A stretch of 64,000 nt of DNA from Owenia fusiformis (taxonomy: Eukaryota > Annelida > Polychaeta > Sabellida > Oweniidae): contig CAIIXF020000009.1 of assembly GCA_903813345.2 (NCBI GenBank), positions 20,051,759 to 20,115,758 on the forward strand, in the 5' to 3' direction. A program made the translations under genes and the position numbers. The first letter of the stretch is position 1. Every line of letters begins with the position of its first letter. The notes beneath the pieces are model-generated. The model was not told the DNA's origin. It did no database searches and was given only the letters and a program-made list of their open reading frames with translations. This document shows, in pieces, positions 11,606 through 25,000 of this stretch.

Positions 11606-13907
11606 CTACAAATCAAAATTAGTCAAATATTATAAATCAATTGTTCCGTATATTCTGCTTAAACGATACATGTACAAAGTGGGTCAAAAACAATAAACAA
11701 ATTAAAACATGAATATGATGACATATGATACATATTAAATTAGCCATGTATTAAAAAAATCGTTTCAAAGATAACATATTTCTTATCAATATGGCACCAT
11801 CCTATTGAAAACCCGATGTTTTCTTGTGGAGTTATAGGCTTCAATTGACACCAGGGTTGTCATGAGCTACCAGACAATTAATAACTGCAGATTTCCAAAT
11901 TCTGGAAAATGGAGAGAAGTTTGAACGTAGGCATCTTCGAAAGAGTTACATGTATACAAATTTAGTGCAAAATTCACCAGTTATACTTATAAATTTCAAT
12001 CAACTATCAGTTGTGTGTTATTGAGTCCAGCTGTGACGACAATACGAAGGGAAATTCGGAAATTTAGATTTTTTGTCGCTCACTACAGGGGTGTCAGTTT
12101 TAGCCTCTAACTCCACATTGAAACATAGGTCTTTCAATCCGATGTATTCATATTATTAGGAAATAGATTATCTTTAAAATGATAATTATATAATAAATGA
12201 CATGGTTTAAGATATATAATATGAATCATTCCTCTTTAAAATTGGGAATTGTTTTTAGTCCATCTTGTGTATATCGTTACAACTCTCAAAAGTATGGACA
12301 AATGGTTCCATCGAGTCGAAAATAACCAAAAATAATTTTCCTTATCCAGAGGTTAGTATAATTTAAATTACCAAATACATATATTTGGTTTTACAATTAA
12401 AATAAAGTAGATCACTGTATTTGCACTATACACCTCTGATAAGAGACTTGTGGAAACACATGCTGCTTGTACTGAATGGTACATCTTTTAGATGTACCAT
12501 ACCCATTTCAAGCACTCGGAAACCAATATCACAATTAATAAAACACAAGAGCATGGGCCATTCCAACTCAAGTTATTTCAATAAATGTTGAAGAGTATAC
12601 TGAAAACGGGGGTCCCGATTATCTTGTTATAGACGATCGTTGTATATTATAGTATCAAGAAACAAACATTCAACTAAAGTCCCCTCTGTATGCCTTTAAG
12701 TGATAATTCTGAACTGTCGTCGAAAGAAAACTGGTTTCGATCCCTTTTCCTCAAACTGAATCCCCCTCTCCTTATGTCCTACAACAGGACAATAAGGGAT
12801 CATAATTGTGTAGATGGCTTTATGGACTGGACTACATTGTGTGAAGAAAAAAGGCAAGACGTGTACTTATACGATTCGTTCAAAAAACATTGAATTTTCT
12901 TTTCAGGTTCCCTTGTACATGATGCGAATCGGCATGCGATCATGCTAATTGACCAGGAAAACTCAATTATGTTCTTAAATGATGATCATTTCAGCACCCT
13001 TTAAAGTATTGTTCTATAGATAAAGACTAATAAATACATTCGATGTATACTCACAAATACAGTCGTGCTTTCGACATCACTAGAATGTTCCTCTTAGAAC
13101 AAGCAACGGCTATCCTCAATTTAATTATTCAGTATAAATGCAAATAAATGTACTCATTATCCTTTCCAAAATATTCGTATCAGGGAGAAGCACACAAAAT
13201 GCTCCCCTGTTACAATGTTTTATTTTTGAACTTGTTTTATAAGTGTTAAATGCATACAATCAATACCTACACCTGCATGCCTTTAAGGTAACATAAATCA
13301 TAATTTTCAAAATTCGATGTCATATTCCCTACTTACTGAGCAGATCCTCATCAAAGGCATACATGGATTATGATTTTAAAGCCTGGGTATAGTATAAATG
13401 ATATTTAATATGCATTGACTACAACTTTTGCGTCAATATTTTTTTTGTTAAGATTATTTATTCGTCATGTTTTTTATTACATGGTCTTACAGTTACTAAT
13501 TCACATTAAATGGACTAGAAAGATTAGAAACGAGTTGGGAGCAAGGTTTGAAAATATTGTCACAATTTCAAAACATTTCGAGCACATTTTTCCTTATTTC
13601 AGGAAAAAATGGACTTTCCTTTTTGATGCTGATGAATGTGGACATTTCTTCATAAATTGCTTTTATATTTGCTCGGATATCTCATAGGATTGTACGAAGG
13701 ATATAACCATCTCTATAAATCATAGATAAAACTATTTGACACAGTCAAACTAATTGTATTATACATGTATGTATCTAATATTTGGGCAACAGAAACCGTT
13801 AAGTTACAAATTAAATCCTTAGAGGATATTCTTTCATTTGAATAATTGCATTAATGTTGATGTTTATGTTTCTTTATTTCCTCCGTTTTATTGGAGAGCA
13901 AAACAAT
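11606..13907. other. Region upstream of gene D exon 2, no gene recognised
   Basis: It should contain gene D exon 1 and promoter, but no short ATG exon with a phase-2 donor was convincing. ORFs here are short and lack recognisable motifs. Confidence 0.35.
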
Positions 13908-16900
13908 TGACACTGTGCAAAATGTGCGGTATCTCTAGTTTTATTTCAAGAGATTTGGACAAATAGTTTGTATATATCTCTAGAATCCCCCAAAATATAG
14001 TTAGATATGATATCTCTGATACGGACAAATTTGCGTATCAAACCAGTTCTACTTAACTATTTGATGGTATGCCACAGAATAGGTCCCATATTATACCCGT
14101 GGTAATCAGGAGATTTGCTAACTATATCATACATCTTCTATCTATACTCTTAAAACACTGACTATACTTTACTATTCATAAATATCGGACATGACGAACA
14201 AGAGATACGCTGCCTATTCTGTGCTAAAAACAGCAGATATCAGCTTATATCAGGAGATACTCTCATATCAGACTTCCCAAAACAGGAGATACGGTAACTA
14301 TACGAAATGACGTCATCGAGTCTTATTATTTGCAACGCTAATTAGGTAACATCGCTTATCTGGCTTATTATCAATTACTCCGGTAGTTAAGTCATTAAAT
14401 AAACAAATAGGGAGAATCTGAACCATATTCTAAATCTCTTGTTTATCAATAAAGTTTAATGTTAATAAAATAAAGAACTGTAATTTTAGCACTTAGGTTT
14501 TAAGTAATGTACAGCATTCTTCGGTACATACTGTACCGTTAATAATAATTTATCATTCAATAATTAATCCGTATGTTAGGGTGAATAGATTAATCTCTAC
14601 AGCTGATGGCTCTTTTTTCCACAAAAATTATTAGCAAAATAAGTTTTTCATATATATTTGATTGTATAATGTACCTCATGTTATGATTAACATTGTGTTA
14701 AATTTTTGATTCAATCAATTAAATCATTGTAAAGTTAATTTTTGAATTTTTGAATAATTGGTTTTCCTCACATTTTTATTCCATTGTTTCTCTGTCACAT
14801 TAAGTTTATAGCAAACAACATTTAAATCCCCCTCTAACACAGGTACAAACAACCATTCACTTTGCCAACCAAAACAACAGTCATGACACAGAACTGCTCA
14901 ATATTCAATAAACACATTATGCATTTTATACAGACCCTTACCTAAGGACCCCCCTCCCCGTGGCCAACAATTCTTTCAAAACCATGTAGTTTTTCACCAT
15001 TCACATACATGTATTGACATTCCAGAGCAATATAATAAGTCAAACTTCAATCCCTAATTATTCAATTTCTATGATTTGAGTTTTGTTCACACTGATAGAT
15101 AATCTGTTTGTTAGTGTTAATGGATTAATTTCTACAGCCGATGGTTCTAATTTCAACCGAAAAATAATTTGCAAATTAAGTTTTTCATAATTATTTGATT
15201 GTATAATGTCCCTTATGTTATGATTTACATTGTGTTAAAATTTGGATTTAATTGATTGACTCAAAGGAAAGTTAATTTTAAACAATGGGGTTCCTCACAT
15301 TTTTACTTCATTGGGTTTCCTCACAATTTAACTCAATTGTTTCTCTGTCAAAATCCTACATAGTTTTACCAATCTGAGCATTGTTAGGTGATTTTGGGCC
15401 AAAATTATCAATTGTGACCCGTTGGTATGTTTTGAAAATTGATCCCCTGGGCTAAAACTTATTACGAGCCTGTAATATATCGGATGTATTGCTCCGATTT
15501 CTTCTGACAAATCTCTGATAATAAATTAGGAAACATGCATAAAGTTTGCATGATACAAGTGGTGTTAAGCCATGCTAAAACAAAATTAAAACTTGAATTC
15601 TCTCACATTTCACAATTTATTTTTTCTGTTATCAATGTAATATCTGAGATATAAACCAGGGATATAAACAACAGATTAGTCTATGATGTAATACATTTGT
15701 TTCTACTACAATTAGACCATTTCGTTTTATTACAGCTAGTTTTATTAACCTTTCTTTGTTTTCCATTTCCAAATATATATATTCAAAAGGTGCGAGATTC
15801 GGTATGTTTAGTTGTTTGATAATGAAAATAAAGAAGCGGGTACATTGTACATTAATTCCTTATGTTTCATCTGACAAAGCGATGATTACACTTTGAGCAA
15901 ATTAGAGCATGGTAGAACAAACTGATGTAAATAACATATTGACATACAGTATGTCAGAGCAATATGATAAGTAAAACTTTAATCCCCAATTATTCAATTT
16001 CTTTAATATGAGTTTCGTTAACACTGATGGCTAATCCATTTGTTAGTGGTAATGGATTAATTTCCTACAGCCAAAAAGTTCTAAGTTCAACAAAAATAAT
16101 TTGAAAACTAAGTTTTTCATAATTATTTGATTACATAATGTCCCTAATGTTATGATTAACATTGTGTTAAAATTTGGATTTAATTGATTGACTCAACGGA
16201 AAGCTAATTTTTAATCAATGGGTAATTCCTGACATTTTTACTACTTTGTTTCTCTGCCACATTAAGTTTACAACTTAAACATTTAAGGCCCCCTCTTACA
16301 CAGGCACAAACAACCATCTGTATTCACTTTGCAAACCACAAAAATAGTCTTGACACAGAACTGCTCAAATTTTAGCTAAATACATTACGCATTTTAAACA
16401 GGCCTGTACCTACAGCAACAAGTAGCGATTCCCTCCCCTTGGCCAACAATTCTTTCAAAATCATGTAGATTTTTACCATTCACATACATGTATTGATGCC
16501 AGAGCAATATAAGTAATACTTTAATCCCTAAGTTATTTTCAATTTCTATGAAATGAGTTTTGTTCACTGATAATTAATCCGTTTGTTAGAGTTAATGGAT
16601 TAATATCTAGAGCCGATTGTTCTAATTTCCACAAAAATAATAATTTGCAAATTAAGTTTTTCATATTTATTTAATTGTATATTGTCCCTCATTCTATGAT
16701 TAACATTGTGTTAAAATTTGGATTGGATTGAAATAATGTGTATAAAGTGAATCTATCAGTTTTATTTTGTTTGTTTAACTACTTAGCGCTGACAGTGCAT
16801 TGTCAATCATTAATAAGCCAGATAAGTTAAAGAAATAAGAAACGATGACGTCATTTCGTATAGTTAGCGTATCTCCTGTTTTTAGAGCTCTGATTTAATA

Positions 16901-17208
16901 GTATATCCTGAAATAGGTCAGAAGAAGCTGTTTTCCATAGAATCGGCGGGTATGTCTGGTTCTATAGGTCCAATAGAGTGGTAGACAAACTATTTGTTAG
17001 CCTAGAAATATAACGCAGCCTATATTAGCTCATATTTCGTAGAGTTGAAAATAGTACTAACTATACTTGGTTGTCCGCCAAATCTCTTGGTATAGGTTGT
17101 GTCTCTACAACACAGGAGATACGGGAGATATTTCACACTATGACAGTTGATATTAGAGCATAGTTAACAGGAGATTCTATTACTATATAGCCTTTTTGGC
17201 ACAGTGTG
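13908..17208. mobile_element. 3.3-kb long-TIR element with internal repeated blocks
   Basis: Ends CACTGTGCAAAA and TTTTGGCACAGTG. The outer ~450 bp at each side are diverged inverted repeats, for example GAGATACGGTAACTATACGA near 14284 against its complement near 16875. Between them a block containing GTTAATGGATTAATTTCTAC occurs about four times (near 14570, 15115, 16045, 16595). No transposase. Confidence 0.65.
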
Positions 17209-17325
17209 ATACATGCATATTACATTACAAACATATATTGCAGAAGAGTAAATGGGTTATTGATATTTACACATTTACAAGTTCAACGACTCTAAATACG
17301 TTTTAACATTACAATTCAAGCGTGC

Positions 17326-18751
17326 CTATTTGGAAAATAAATTTATATTGTAAAATGTATTTGCACATTCGATAACGAACATTTCATAAATGGTGTCATT
17401 GGCTACATCAAAATCTATTCTGCTACCCAGAACAGTCTGTAAGAAAATATCATCATCGAGGTTGAAAAGCGTAACACTATCATGAACCGGTAAGATATCA
17501 ATGAGTCGCTCAAAAAAATGCGTCTCGATCAGACAAAAAATGATTGCAATGCAGAAAATGAAATATTATACAATTACACGATGAGTTGCATTTCTTACAA
17601 GTGAATATTTTATATGAAGGCATTGCAGAAAACTGCACCGGGTTGGCTAATTGCCATAGATATGATGGGTGTCGTCTTCCAACGACCCAGGCGAAGCTTG
17701 GTTCCAGTTTACAATGAATGTTTCTAATAAATTGCAGATTATCATTGGCTTCCATTCTTGAAAGCCACTTATTTTCCTCTCTGTTGAAAATTCGGAAATG
17801 CGATGCTTTTTATAAACAAAACTGTTTTCATAATTGAGCCGGTATGCAAGGTTTCTGCATCACTCTGTGCAATATCACAGTCGATGCTCATGGCGTCTTT
17901 AGCTAAACCAAAGTGATTGTTTCCCGTGTTTGTGAGTAGGGATGAGAATCTAAACAGGAATATGCATTTTGTAACTTCATGAGTGCATCGACATAATCTT
18001 GAAAAACAGTTTAATTTCAATTTCTCAATGAAGCTCGATACAGATATTGCACCAAGAGTGGCCAGAACAACGTCTGATGCCGTTCTCGCTTCAAAACCTT
18101 GAACTCCTTTGAATATATGTTTTTGAGCAGTGTTCAGTATATCTTCATCATGCGGTGACAAGTTATACCATGACTCACAACCATATAATGCAGAGGGTAA
18201 TATAATAGAATACCATAGTCTAATGAACACAAGTGGATTAGCGCCAAATTTATGTAAACGTAAGGTGTTTTTGATGGAATAAAACTGTGAATACATTTTC
18301 TTTTTGAGTTGTTAACCAGATTTCCAGTTTAAAAGTTAGTCGTGATGAGGTTACCTACATAGCTTGTGCTTTGAGTTTCAGGTACTATATCAGTCCCTAG
18401 TAGCCACTGACGACTACCTCTGCTTCGAAAAAACTGTTGCTTTGTTCCATTAAATGTCAAAATTGAGCTTTTAGTGTTATCACCAGCGTGGTAAACCATA
18501 CGCCATTTTGAACTGTAGCGAAATACAATGTCTAACAGAACTTGCAGCGCAGAGGAAGCTAGAAGGGTAGTATCGTCTGCCACCAAAATGCACGGAATAT
18601 CATACGAAGCTATCTTAAGACCTGAATGCGCTTCCTTAAGCTCAGTTATGAGTGCGCCAATATAGATCAAAATATAAATCGAACTAGTCTGGAAGTCTTC
18701 CTTGTCCAACTCCCTGATAAATACTAAATTCCCGGGAAAATAAACCATTGT
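17326..18751 (-). pseudogene. Decayed non-LTR retrotransposon: RT end and C-terminal region
   Basis: Frames on the minus strand give CILVADDTTLLASSALQ (RT catalytic A-D-D context), then LPSALYGCESWYNLSPHDED and RTASDVVLATLGAIS, then a Cys-rich CKKCNSS segment and a terminus at TAG 17326-17328. Frameshifts, including one in a T-run near 17515, break the ORF. The 5' part is missing, cut near 18752 by a mariner-like end. Confidence 0.75.
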
Positions 18752-19955
18752 ACAGGGTGTTCCGAAAGTATGCCCCCCCCGCCTAGGTAGACATATTCCA
18801 GTGTCCTCATAGTATGTGTCATATATCATTTTAAAGCTTATTTAAAGTAACATTGATTTGCCAAGTATCATGGTTTAACTCCCAAATGGGAAAAAGTAAC
18901 AGTCATTTTAAAAGTTAGTGTTTTGTCAAAATAAAGTTCAATTTTACACCACATTACTAGTCAATGAGTCCCCCCTTGGCCATGCTAAATAGCATCCTCC
19001 TAAGCAGGTGTCCAGAATCCGTACGTCCTTCTTCCCCCTGCTATAACCAATTTGGACGCGCCCAATTTAACTGAATCACGTGATCTAATTATGCGCAATG
19101 GCTTATACACGATTTCTGTCGCAGTGTTGCGACAGCCAATCAGATTGCGAGTTCTTAATCGGGGAAATGGTAACTGCTTATCGCAGGGGGTAAAAATAAA
19201 GAAGTATTCTGGATTTTAAAGCCAAGTGATCGGAGGATGTTCAAATAGGGGTGTGGAATTTTATAACCCTCTTAAAACCTGTAAAGGCACTTTAGAAGAG
19301 TTTCCCTAGAGTTTCTACCATCACCGTTCTCTTTTTCCAACTCAATATCTATCCGACCCCAAAAGAATTGCTACTGTTAAGATGGTCCGGGAGGACACAT
19401 TGGCGAGTGATTTGGTGTAAAATTGAACATTTTCTAGCTTTACAAATAATTTCGGGTGTCCTGCATTGCAAAAAGCCATGTCACTGTAAAGAGTAGTTGT
19501 ATGAAATAATTTTGTTTCAAATAATTGGCAAAAAATTATATCCGTTTTTTCAGCCATTTTTCTTAAGATCAATTTGTCCATCTGTCTCTCAGTCAGTCCA
19601 AGATAGTGGCAAGTGGCTCGAAATAATTTTGTCACAAAAAATCAGCAAAAAATATATCCGTTTTTTATTTTCTGTAATTTTAGCCATCATTCACTTTTGA
19701 GCAACACCATGTGAGCGCAGTACCCACGGTACTATTTTTACAAATGAAAGAAAACAACCGCTGGTCTTCGGATTTCGGGGAATATTACTTGGGAAAGATT
19801 ATAATGGCATATTTGATAAGCCACAAAAGCTGAGAAAAATTTGATGGTTCGGTCCATTGCGTTTTTTCGATTAAAGAGGGAAATTCGGTATAAATAATAG
19901 GGAGATTAATGGAACAACCGAAATAACAATATTTCGCTATTTTCAAAAATATTTT
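18752..19955. other. Mariner-like terminus at 18752 followed by unassigned sequence
   Basis: TACAGGGTGTTCCGAAAGTA at 18752 is a mariner-type end running rightwards. No matching right end was found. At about 19503-19570 and 19620-19690 a related direct repeat (AATAATTTTGT...ATATCCGTTTTTT) occurs. Confidence 0.4.
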
Positions 19956-20520
19956 ATGAAAAAACACATAATTGATAACATTTATGTAAACTTTGGAAAT
20001 ACTCCTTTACGTCAAAATATAGGAATACCAATGGACACAGATTGTGCTCCTCTTTTGGCAGACCTTTTTCTATTCTCATATGAATATAAGTTTTTGCAAA
20101 AGATGATGAAAGATGAGAAAAAATTCCACATAGCTAAACTTTTTAATAAAACAGCTATGACCTGTCGAGTTTGGACAACCCTGGATTTGAAGATTTTGTA
20201 AATGAGATATACCCTTCCGAGTTAGAATTTAAAAGAACAATGAATCGAATATGAATGCGCCTTATCTTGACCTTCTCATTAACATTGAACAAGACAATGG
20301 TATATACGTATTGTAAGTTGTATGATAAATTTTCCATTAAATTAATATTCCATTAAACCCAGCATATGGGATCTATGTATCCCAGCTTATTAGATATGGC
20401 AGGGCATGCTCTAAACATTTAGATTTTAAGTCAAGACACAATACTTTTTAGTGATCAAACTATTAGGTCAAGGTTAGACTTGTATAAAGCTTAAGAAATA
20501 CTTTCTGGGCTTTGCTGAAA
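19956..20520 (+). pseudogene. Relic of a Penelope-type reverse transcriptase
   Basis: Translation gives RQNIGIPMDTDCAPLLADLF, then after a frameshift DNPGFEDFVNEIYPSELEF, APYLDLLINIEQDNGIY and NPAYGIYVSQLIRYGRAC. These match the order of motifs in the G-I-P-M-G-T-x-C-A-P-L-L-A-D-L-F-L family of RTs (Penelope-like or close relatives). The glycine of GIPMG is Asp, the Y-x-D-D catalytic box is deleted, and several stops are present. Confidence 0.65.
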
Positions 20521-21430
20521 ATACAAATCATTAATTTTGAAGTTTCAAGTTTTACCACTTGAGATGCTGAAGGATGTAGGAATTTTTAAGACATTGGCGC
20601 TCACAATATTTTCACTTGGCACCTTTTGAGGCGGATCCCGGCTATGGCATTAATGGTTGAGAAATAGGGATCGAAACCAGCCAGTTTTCTCCTGATGACC
20701 ATTGTGAATTATTGTGTTTTATGGATTATGGCAACGGCTTTTGTGAATGGATGTTGATCCTTTGAAATGCCTATGGATTTGGAGACTGGATTTTATCTAT
20801 CCCACATCATTTGAGACTGAATGCTCTATCTTGTATGAGTATTTGTATCTACAAATATTTTTGATGTTATGAGTATTGGATATCAATTTCTAATTTTTTC
20901 TTCAACATGTATTGTAATGACTTCAGTATGAATGAAATGTCCCTTGGTGTTCTGGTCTTGGTGGGGGGAAAGGGGGTATTAGACATTGTTTCTTTTCACG
21001 TTAGATCATGGTTTTGGGATATATGGGGTTTGTTTTTCTTGACTGGTATGCACCTAGGGTTTGCTTTTTCTTGCTAAGTTCCATTACAACTTTTGGTCCT
21101 TTCCCTTTGGCACTTGTGCTTAGATATTCATATTGTTTGAGATTTATTGCTTCAAACTTTGCAATATGTATCCTTCAATGTTTTAATGTCCACATTCTGA
21201 AATAAGATCTCAGCTTTATCAGTTTGTTTGGTTGTATTAGAACATTTAAAACAGTTATACTATTTTTCAAATTTAAAAGTCGTCAACTAAGCAAACCAAA
21301 ATTGAGAATTTAGCACTGTTGTTAATTGAACTTACAAATCGTGACTTTTTGTAACAGGTTAAAAAGGGATGTTCCTGATATTTTAAAGGAAGTTGCTAGC
21401 AAGTTACCAAGTGTGAAAACTGTTTACTAA
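20520..21430 (+). repeat. 3' part of the same retroelement family; copies at 36130-36530 and 40265-40800
   Basis: The segment 20503-21010 matches the minus strand of 40265-40690 (ATCCCACATCATTTGAGACT in both). 21140-21425 matches 36228-36520 on the plus strand (TTTTTCAAATTTAAAAGTC in both). These are probably 3' sequences of the element whose RT relic lies upstream. Confidence 0.6.
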
Positions 21431-21542
21431 TTAATTTAATAATGCAGCGGTACTCTGTTATTTGTGTTTTGTGAAAATGATTTACGGAAAAGACAACAGA
21501 CATATTAATGCTAATAAATTATGATTTCTGATTGTCAAATAT

Positions 21543-21548
21543 TTTATT
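21543..21548 (-). promoter_or_regulatory. Gene C polyadenylation signal
   Basis: AATAAA on the minus strand (TTTATT on plus), about 23 nt after the stop. This implies a very short 3'UTR if it is used. Confidence 0.45.
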
Positions 21549-21570
21549 AATAAGATCCCAACAATTAATT

Positions 21571-22064
21571 CTAGACATGCCATTCCCCAAGGGGCTGCTC
21601 AGGAATGATGTTGTTCTCATACAAGTTCTGCAATTCTTCCATATCAGGTATGAAGTCACAGAGCACAAACTGAAATTTATAGACGTCTACATTACGGAAT
21701 AAATAGTTTTGGTTACATTTGTTGTCGACTAAAATTTCGTTAGTCTCGAGATATTACTGACGGTAATGAGCCGCTCAATCTGTGTAGGACTAGAATACCC
21801 ATTGTCGACAAGTGGAAATAAGTATTTAAGAAAAAATGACTTTGCTGTGAAACACAATCTTCATTTCTGTACAATGTTATCATGATCATGCGCATTTTCA
21901 TACATCAAATTCCTCATGTATGTAAACAAACAGGGTGTCACGGAATGATACTAATGGGTGTATTACCTCATCGATGACTCCCACAAATCCCTCTCCTAAT
22001 CGCAATGGCTGTTTGCTGCCTAGAATCCGAAGGAGAACTGGATCTCCCGGAATCGGAATATTAT
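21571..22064 (-). other. Gene C exons 14-15: C-terminal LamG strands and stop
   Basis: Exon 14 (21967-22064) encodes QPLRLGEGFVGVIDE and exon 15 (21571-21669) FVLCDFIPDMEELQNLY, ending in TAG at 21571-21573. The string L-R-L-G-x-x-F-x-G-x-I-D-E-F-V-L reads as a textbook end of a LamG_3 domain. Confidence 0.82.
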
Positions 22065-25000
22065 CTGCAAAATAAAGATAAAGGCGCTAACGACAACAGC
22101 ACAGTTACACGAGGATATATATATATATCAACTTTTTATTACATGATAAGGGTCAATCTCAAACAGCAAATGACATGTACACACATTGGAAGTATCATTA
22201 TTAGTCCTTTGGGGAATACAAACTCCTGTAAGGTATTTTATTTTTGGGCTTAGCCCAAGATTTTAACATAATTTCATGTTTGAGAGGTGACGTTTATTGT
22301 ATTTTACTTACTCCTTATATTGTTTATAAGGTATCCTTATAGTACATACAGTTCTATTTATATTGTATATATGTTCTCCTAAGTTCTGGAGTATACGTTA
22401 ACCTTTTATATGATTCATTATATCATATTCATTACATATAACGTATAGAGTATATTCTATCCTTATCATGAGGAGAAATTATATTGTCTTCACCTCGCAA
22501 ACGGGTTCGACCGTAGCTAATACCCTGATGGATGTATCCCTTTACATGTTTATTTGTAGGTTATTTGTGTGTTTTCGAATAAAGTTTGTAAAAAATTGTA
22601 ATGTTGTAAACGTTATGGTGTGTAGTTCTTTGTCAATATAAATCGAGTTCTACATGTGTACAAAGAACAACATAATTCTTCGAAGTGTAGACTTACACGA
22701 GACATACATGTTTTCATGTACCATTTTAAAGATAATATATCAAATTTTTGATTTTGAGATTACAAACAAACTTATCCTCCACTGGGCTCAAAAACTGTGT
22801 GAATTATTATAAAAACACTTACTCCTCTTTGTTCTCGAGTGTTGGCCGGAGTTTTGCTTCAAAAATCGTTTCTGCAAAATAAGATAAGCAAATGCTTAAG
22901 CATTGTTATGTGTTAAAGTGGTACAATCTCGTACATGTCTAGATAAAATGCGCGACATCTTTTGTTTAGCTCTATTAAACGATTGATAGTCACTTTCTTA
23001 CTTTTCAGAAGAAACATGATTGTGGAATGATATAATATAACTAAATGTCAATTTTACCAAATCTACGTCAACTTCTCCCATTTCGAATACATATTTGAAC
23101 CATTCTTCCTTAGGTCGTGTCTTCAGTAATATTTTCAAATCTTCTGCATTAATTGAAGGTATATCGCCAATTTCTTGAAACAAAAATTGTAAATATTATA
23201 TTAAATGTTTCAACGCTGATGAGACAAAGGGACATTGAATGTAGAATCAGATTTAGCTAGTACCATGCAAAAAAAGTATTCTTGACAAAAAGGTTTTTCA
23301 ATTTTAAGATACTTTTGGCTCATATTAGTGCTTCTCATGTCAATTTTTGCAAAATCCCCGAAAGTGTACATACTAAACCTAAGATTTTTACAATAATGCA
23401 TTAATTTTTTTTAATGGTTCAACATTTCCTTACATTACTTTGGAAGTCATTTTATTTGAAATTGTCGTTAAAAGGTGGCCCGTGTCGTTTAGCAAATCGA
23501 ACACTCGTTTGTGGTGTTGCTCACCGTTTAGTATAAAAGGCCTGATCCCGGATTAATACTGAGGGATTCACAGCTCGAGGTCGTTGTGCCAACACTTCTC
23601 ACTGTTATATAGCATTGGTAGATTATAGATCGTCACACATTTATAAAAGGGGAGATTTTTATTTTGACAAATCAATTTCACATTTATGGGTTAAGTTTCA
23701 GGATCCTCTATTTGTGTATAATAAAGAAAATTGACATATACATTTCCTCATAGCGTATTAGTACACAGCTTGGCATATGAAATATTCTCCAAATGAAACA
23801 AAGCAGTTTTAATACAAGGATTTATAATAGCTGTTGAACATGTATTCTTTGGACAATCACTCGTCTCTCAATAATGTTTTCAGAATCATTATAAATGGAT
23901 TACTTTATCTCCAAGACAATTTTAATAAACTGGATTTTACAAAACTCCCCTTATTTCTTAAAAATGGACTGATCCAGTTGACTCGCCTGGAGCCGCCATA
24001 TTGTTTTTATACGGGAAGCTTATCGGAACCCTTTAAACGTTACTTGCAATTTTGTCACTCTCTGTAGATCTGAGAAATCTGATCCTGCCTTCAAACAATT
24101 TAAAAACATTTCACTATGATTGAGGAATGTGATTAGAATCGACAAACCACTCGACTGTACTTTGCAGATAAAGAAACGTTAATTTAGTGATTGTGATCAA
24201 CCGTTTACATGACAGTGCCTTGGAGTAAACATTGCGCACGACGGGCAGATGAAAAATATCCAAAATCTACAGAAATTAGTGCTCAAATCTCGATTGGATT
24301 ATAAAATATATATTCTATAACTTTGCTCGACCATTATTTATTCAAAGTATTTCAAAAACCATCAATTATTAGGAGAAATCTCCGCGGAAGGAATTTTGAG
24401 TTTTGCTGATAATAGTGGTTATATATTATCAATTATTACGCACGATTAAACCAATCAAATTGTCTCAATTTTCAAATTACGTGGCACGATCATGGAACAA
24501 TGACCAATCATATACCCTCCGTAAAGAAAAAAGGTGCACGGTCCTTTAACAGTCATAACATTTTCAAAATTTGTATGATCATACTTAACTCTTGGAGGCA
24601 CGTGGCGTAAATATTGTGAATAACTCTAAAAATTAGATGAAAATTAAAAAAAGTTAGCAATGGTTAATGCCTCACAAACTCACTAATGTGACTTTTTCCT
24701 GTAAATTACGTCATAAAATACAATTGTTGTTAATACATTTTCCTCTAAGCCTGGGATATCATTTTCTATATGTTATGTTCTTTTGGAATAAACATTGACA
24801 CACTGAGAGAAAATTATGGAAGTGTCGAAACTCGCATTAAACATGAATATTATACAATTTTATGCATCAAATAGCAGTGAAATTCGGTAAGCATATGATG
24901 TATAACATAGTTCTGCGTCATTGAAAAAGATTAAGGGTTTTAATTATCTTACAATTTCCAGTTTATTGTAATATACATCACCCCTACCCCTAATTTTAAA

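Noticed and set aside
11729-11755. ATGGCTAA on the minus strand as gene D exon 1
   Set aside because: It resembles the start of gene C exon 1, but no donor in the needed phase follows before a stop.
12690-12893. 67-codon ORF with ENWFRSLFLKL
   Set aside because: No recognisable domain, no splice context, and length expected by chance.
22005-22253. 82-codon plus-strand ORF
   Set aside because: Antisense to gene C exon 14.
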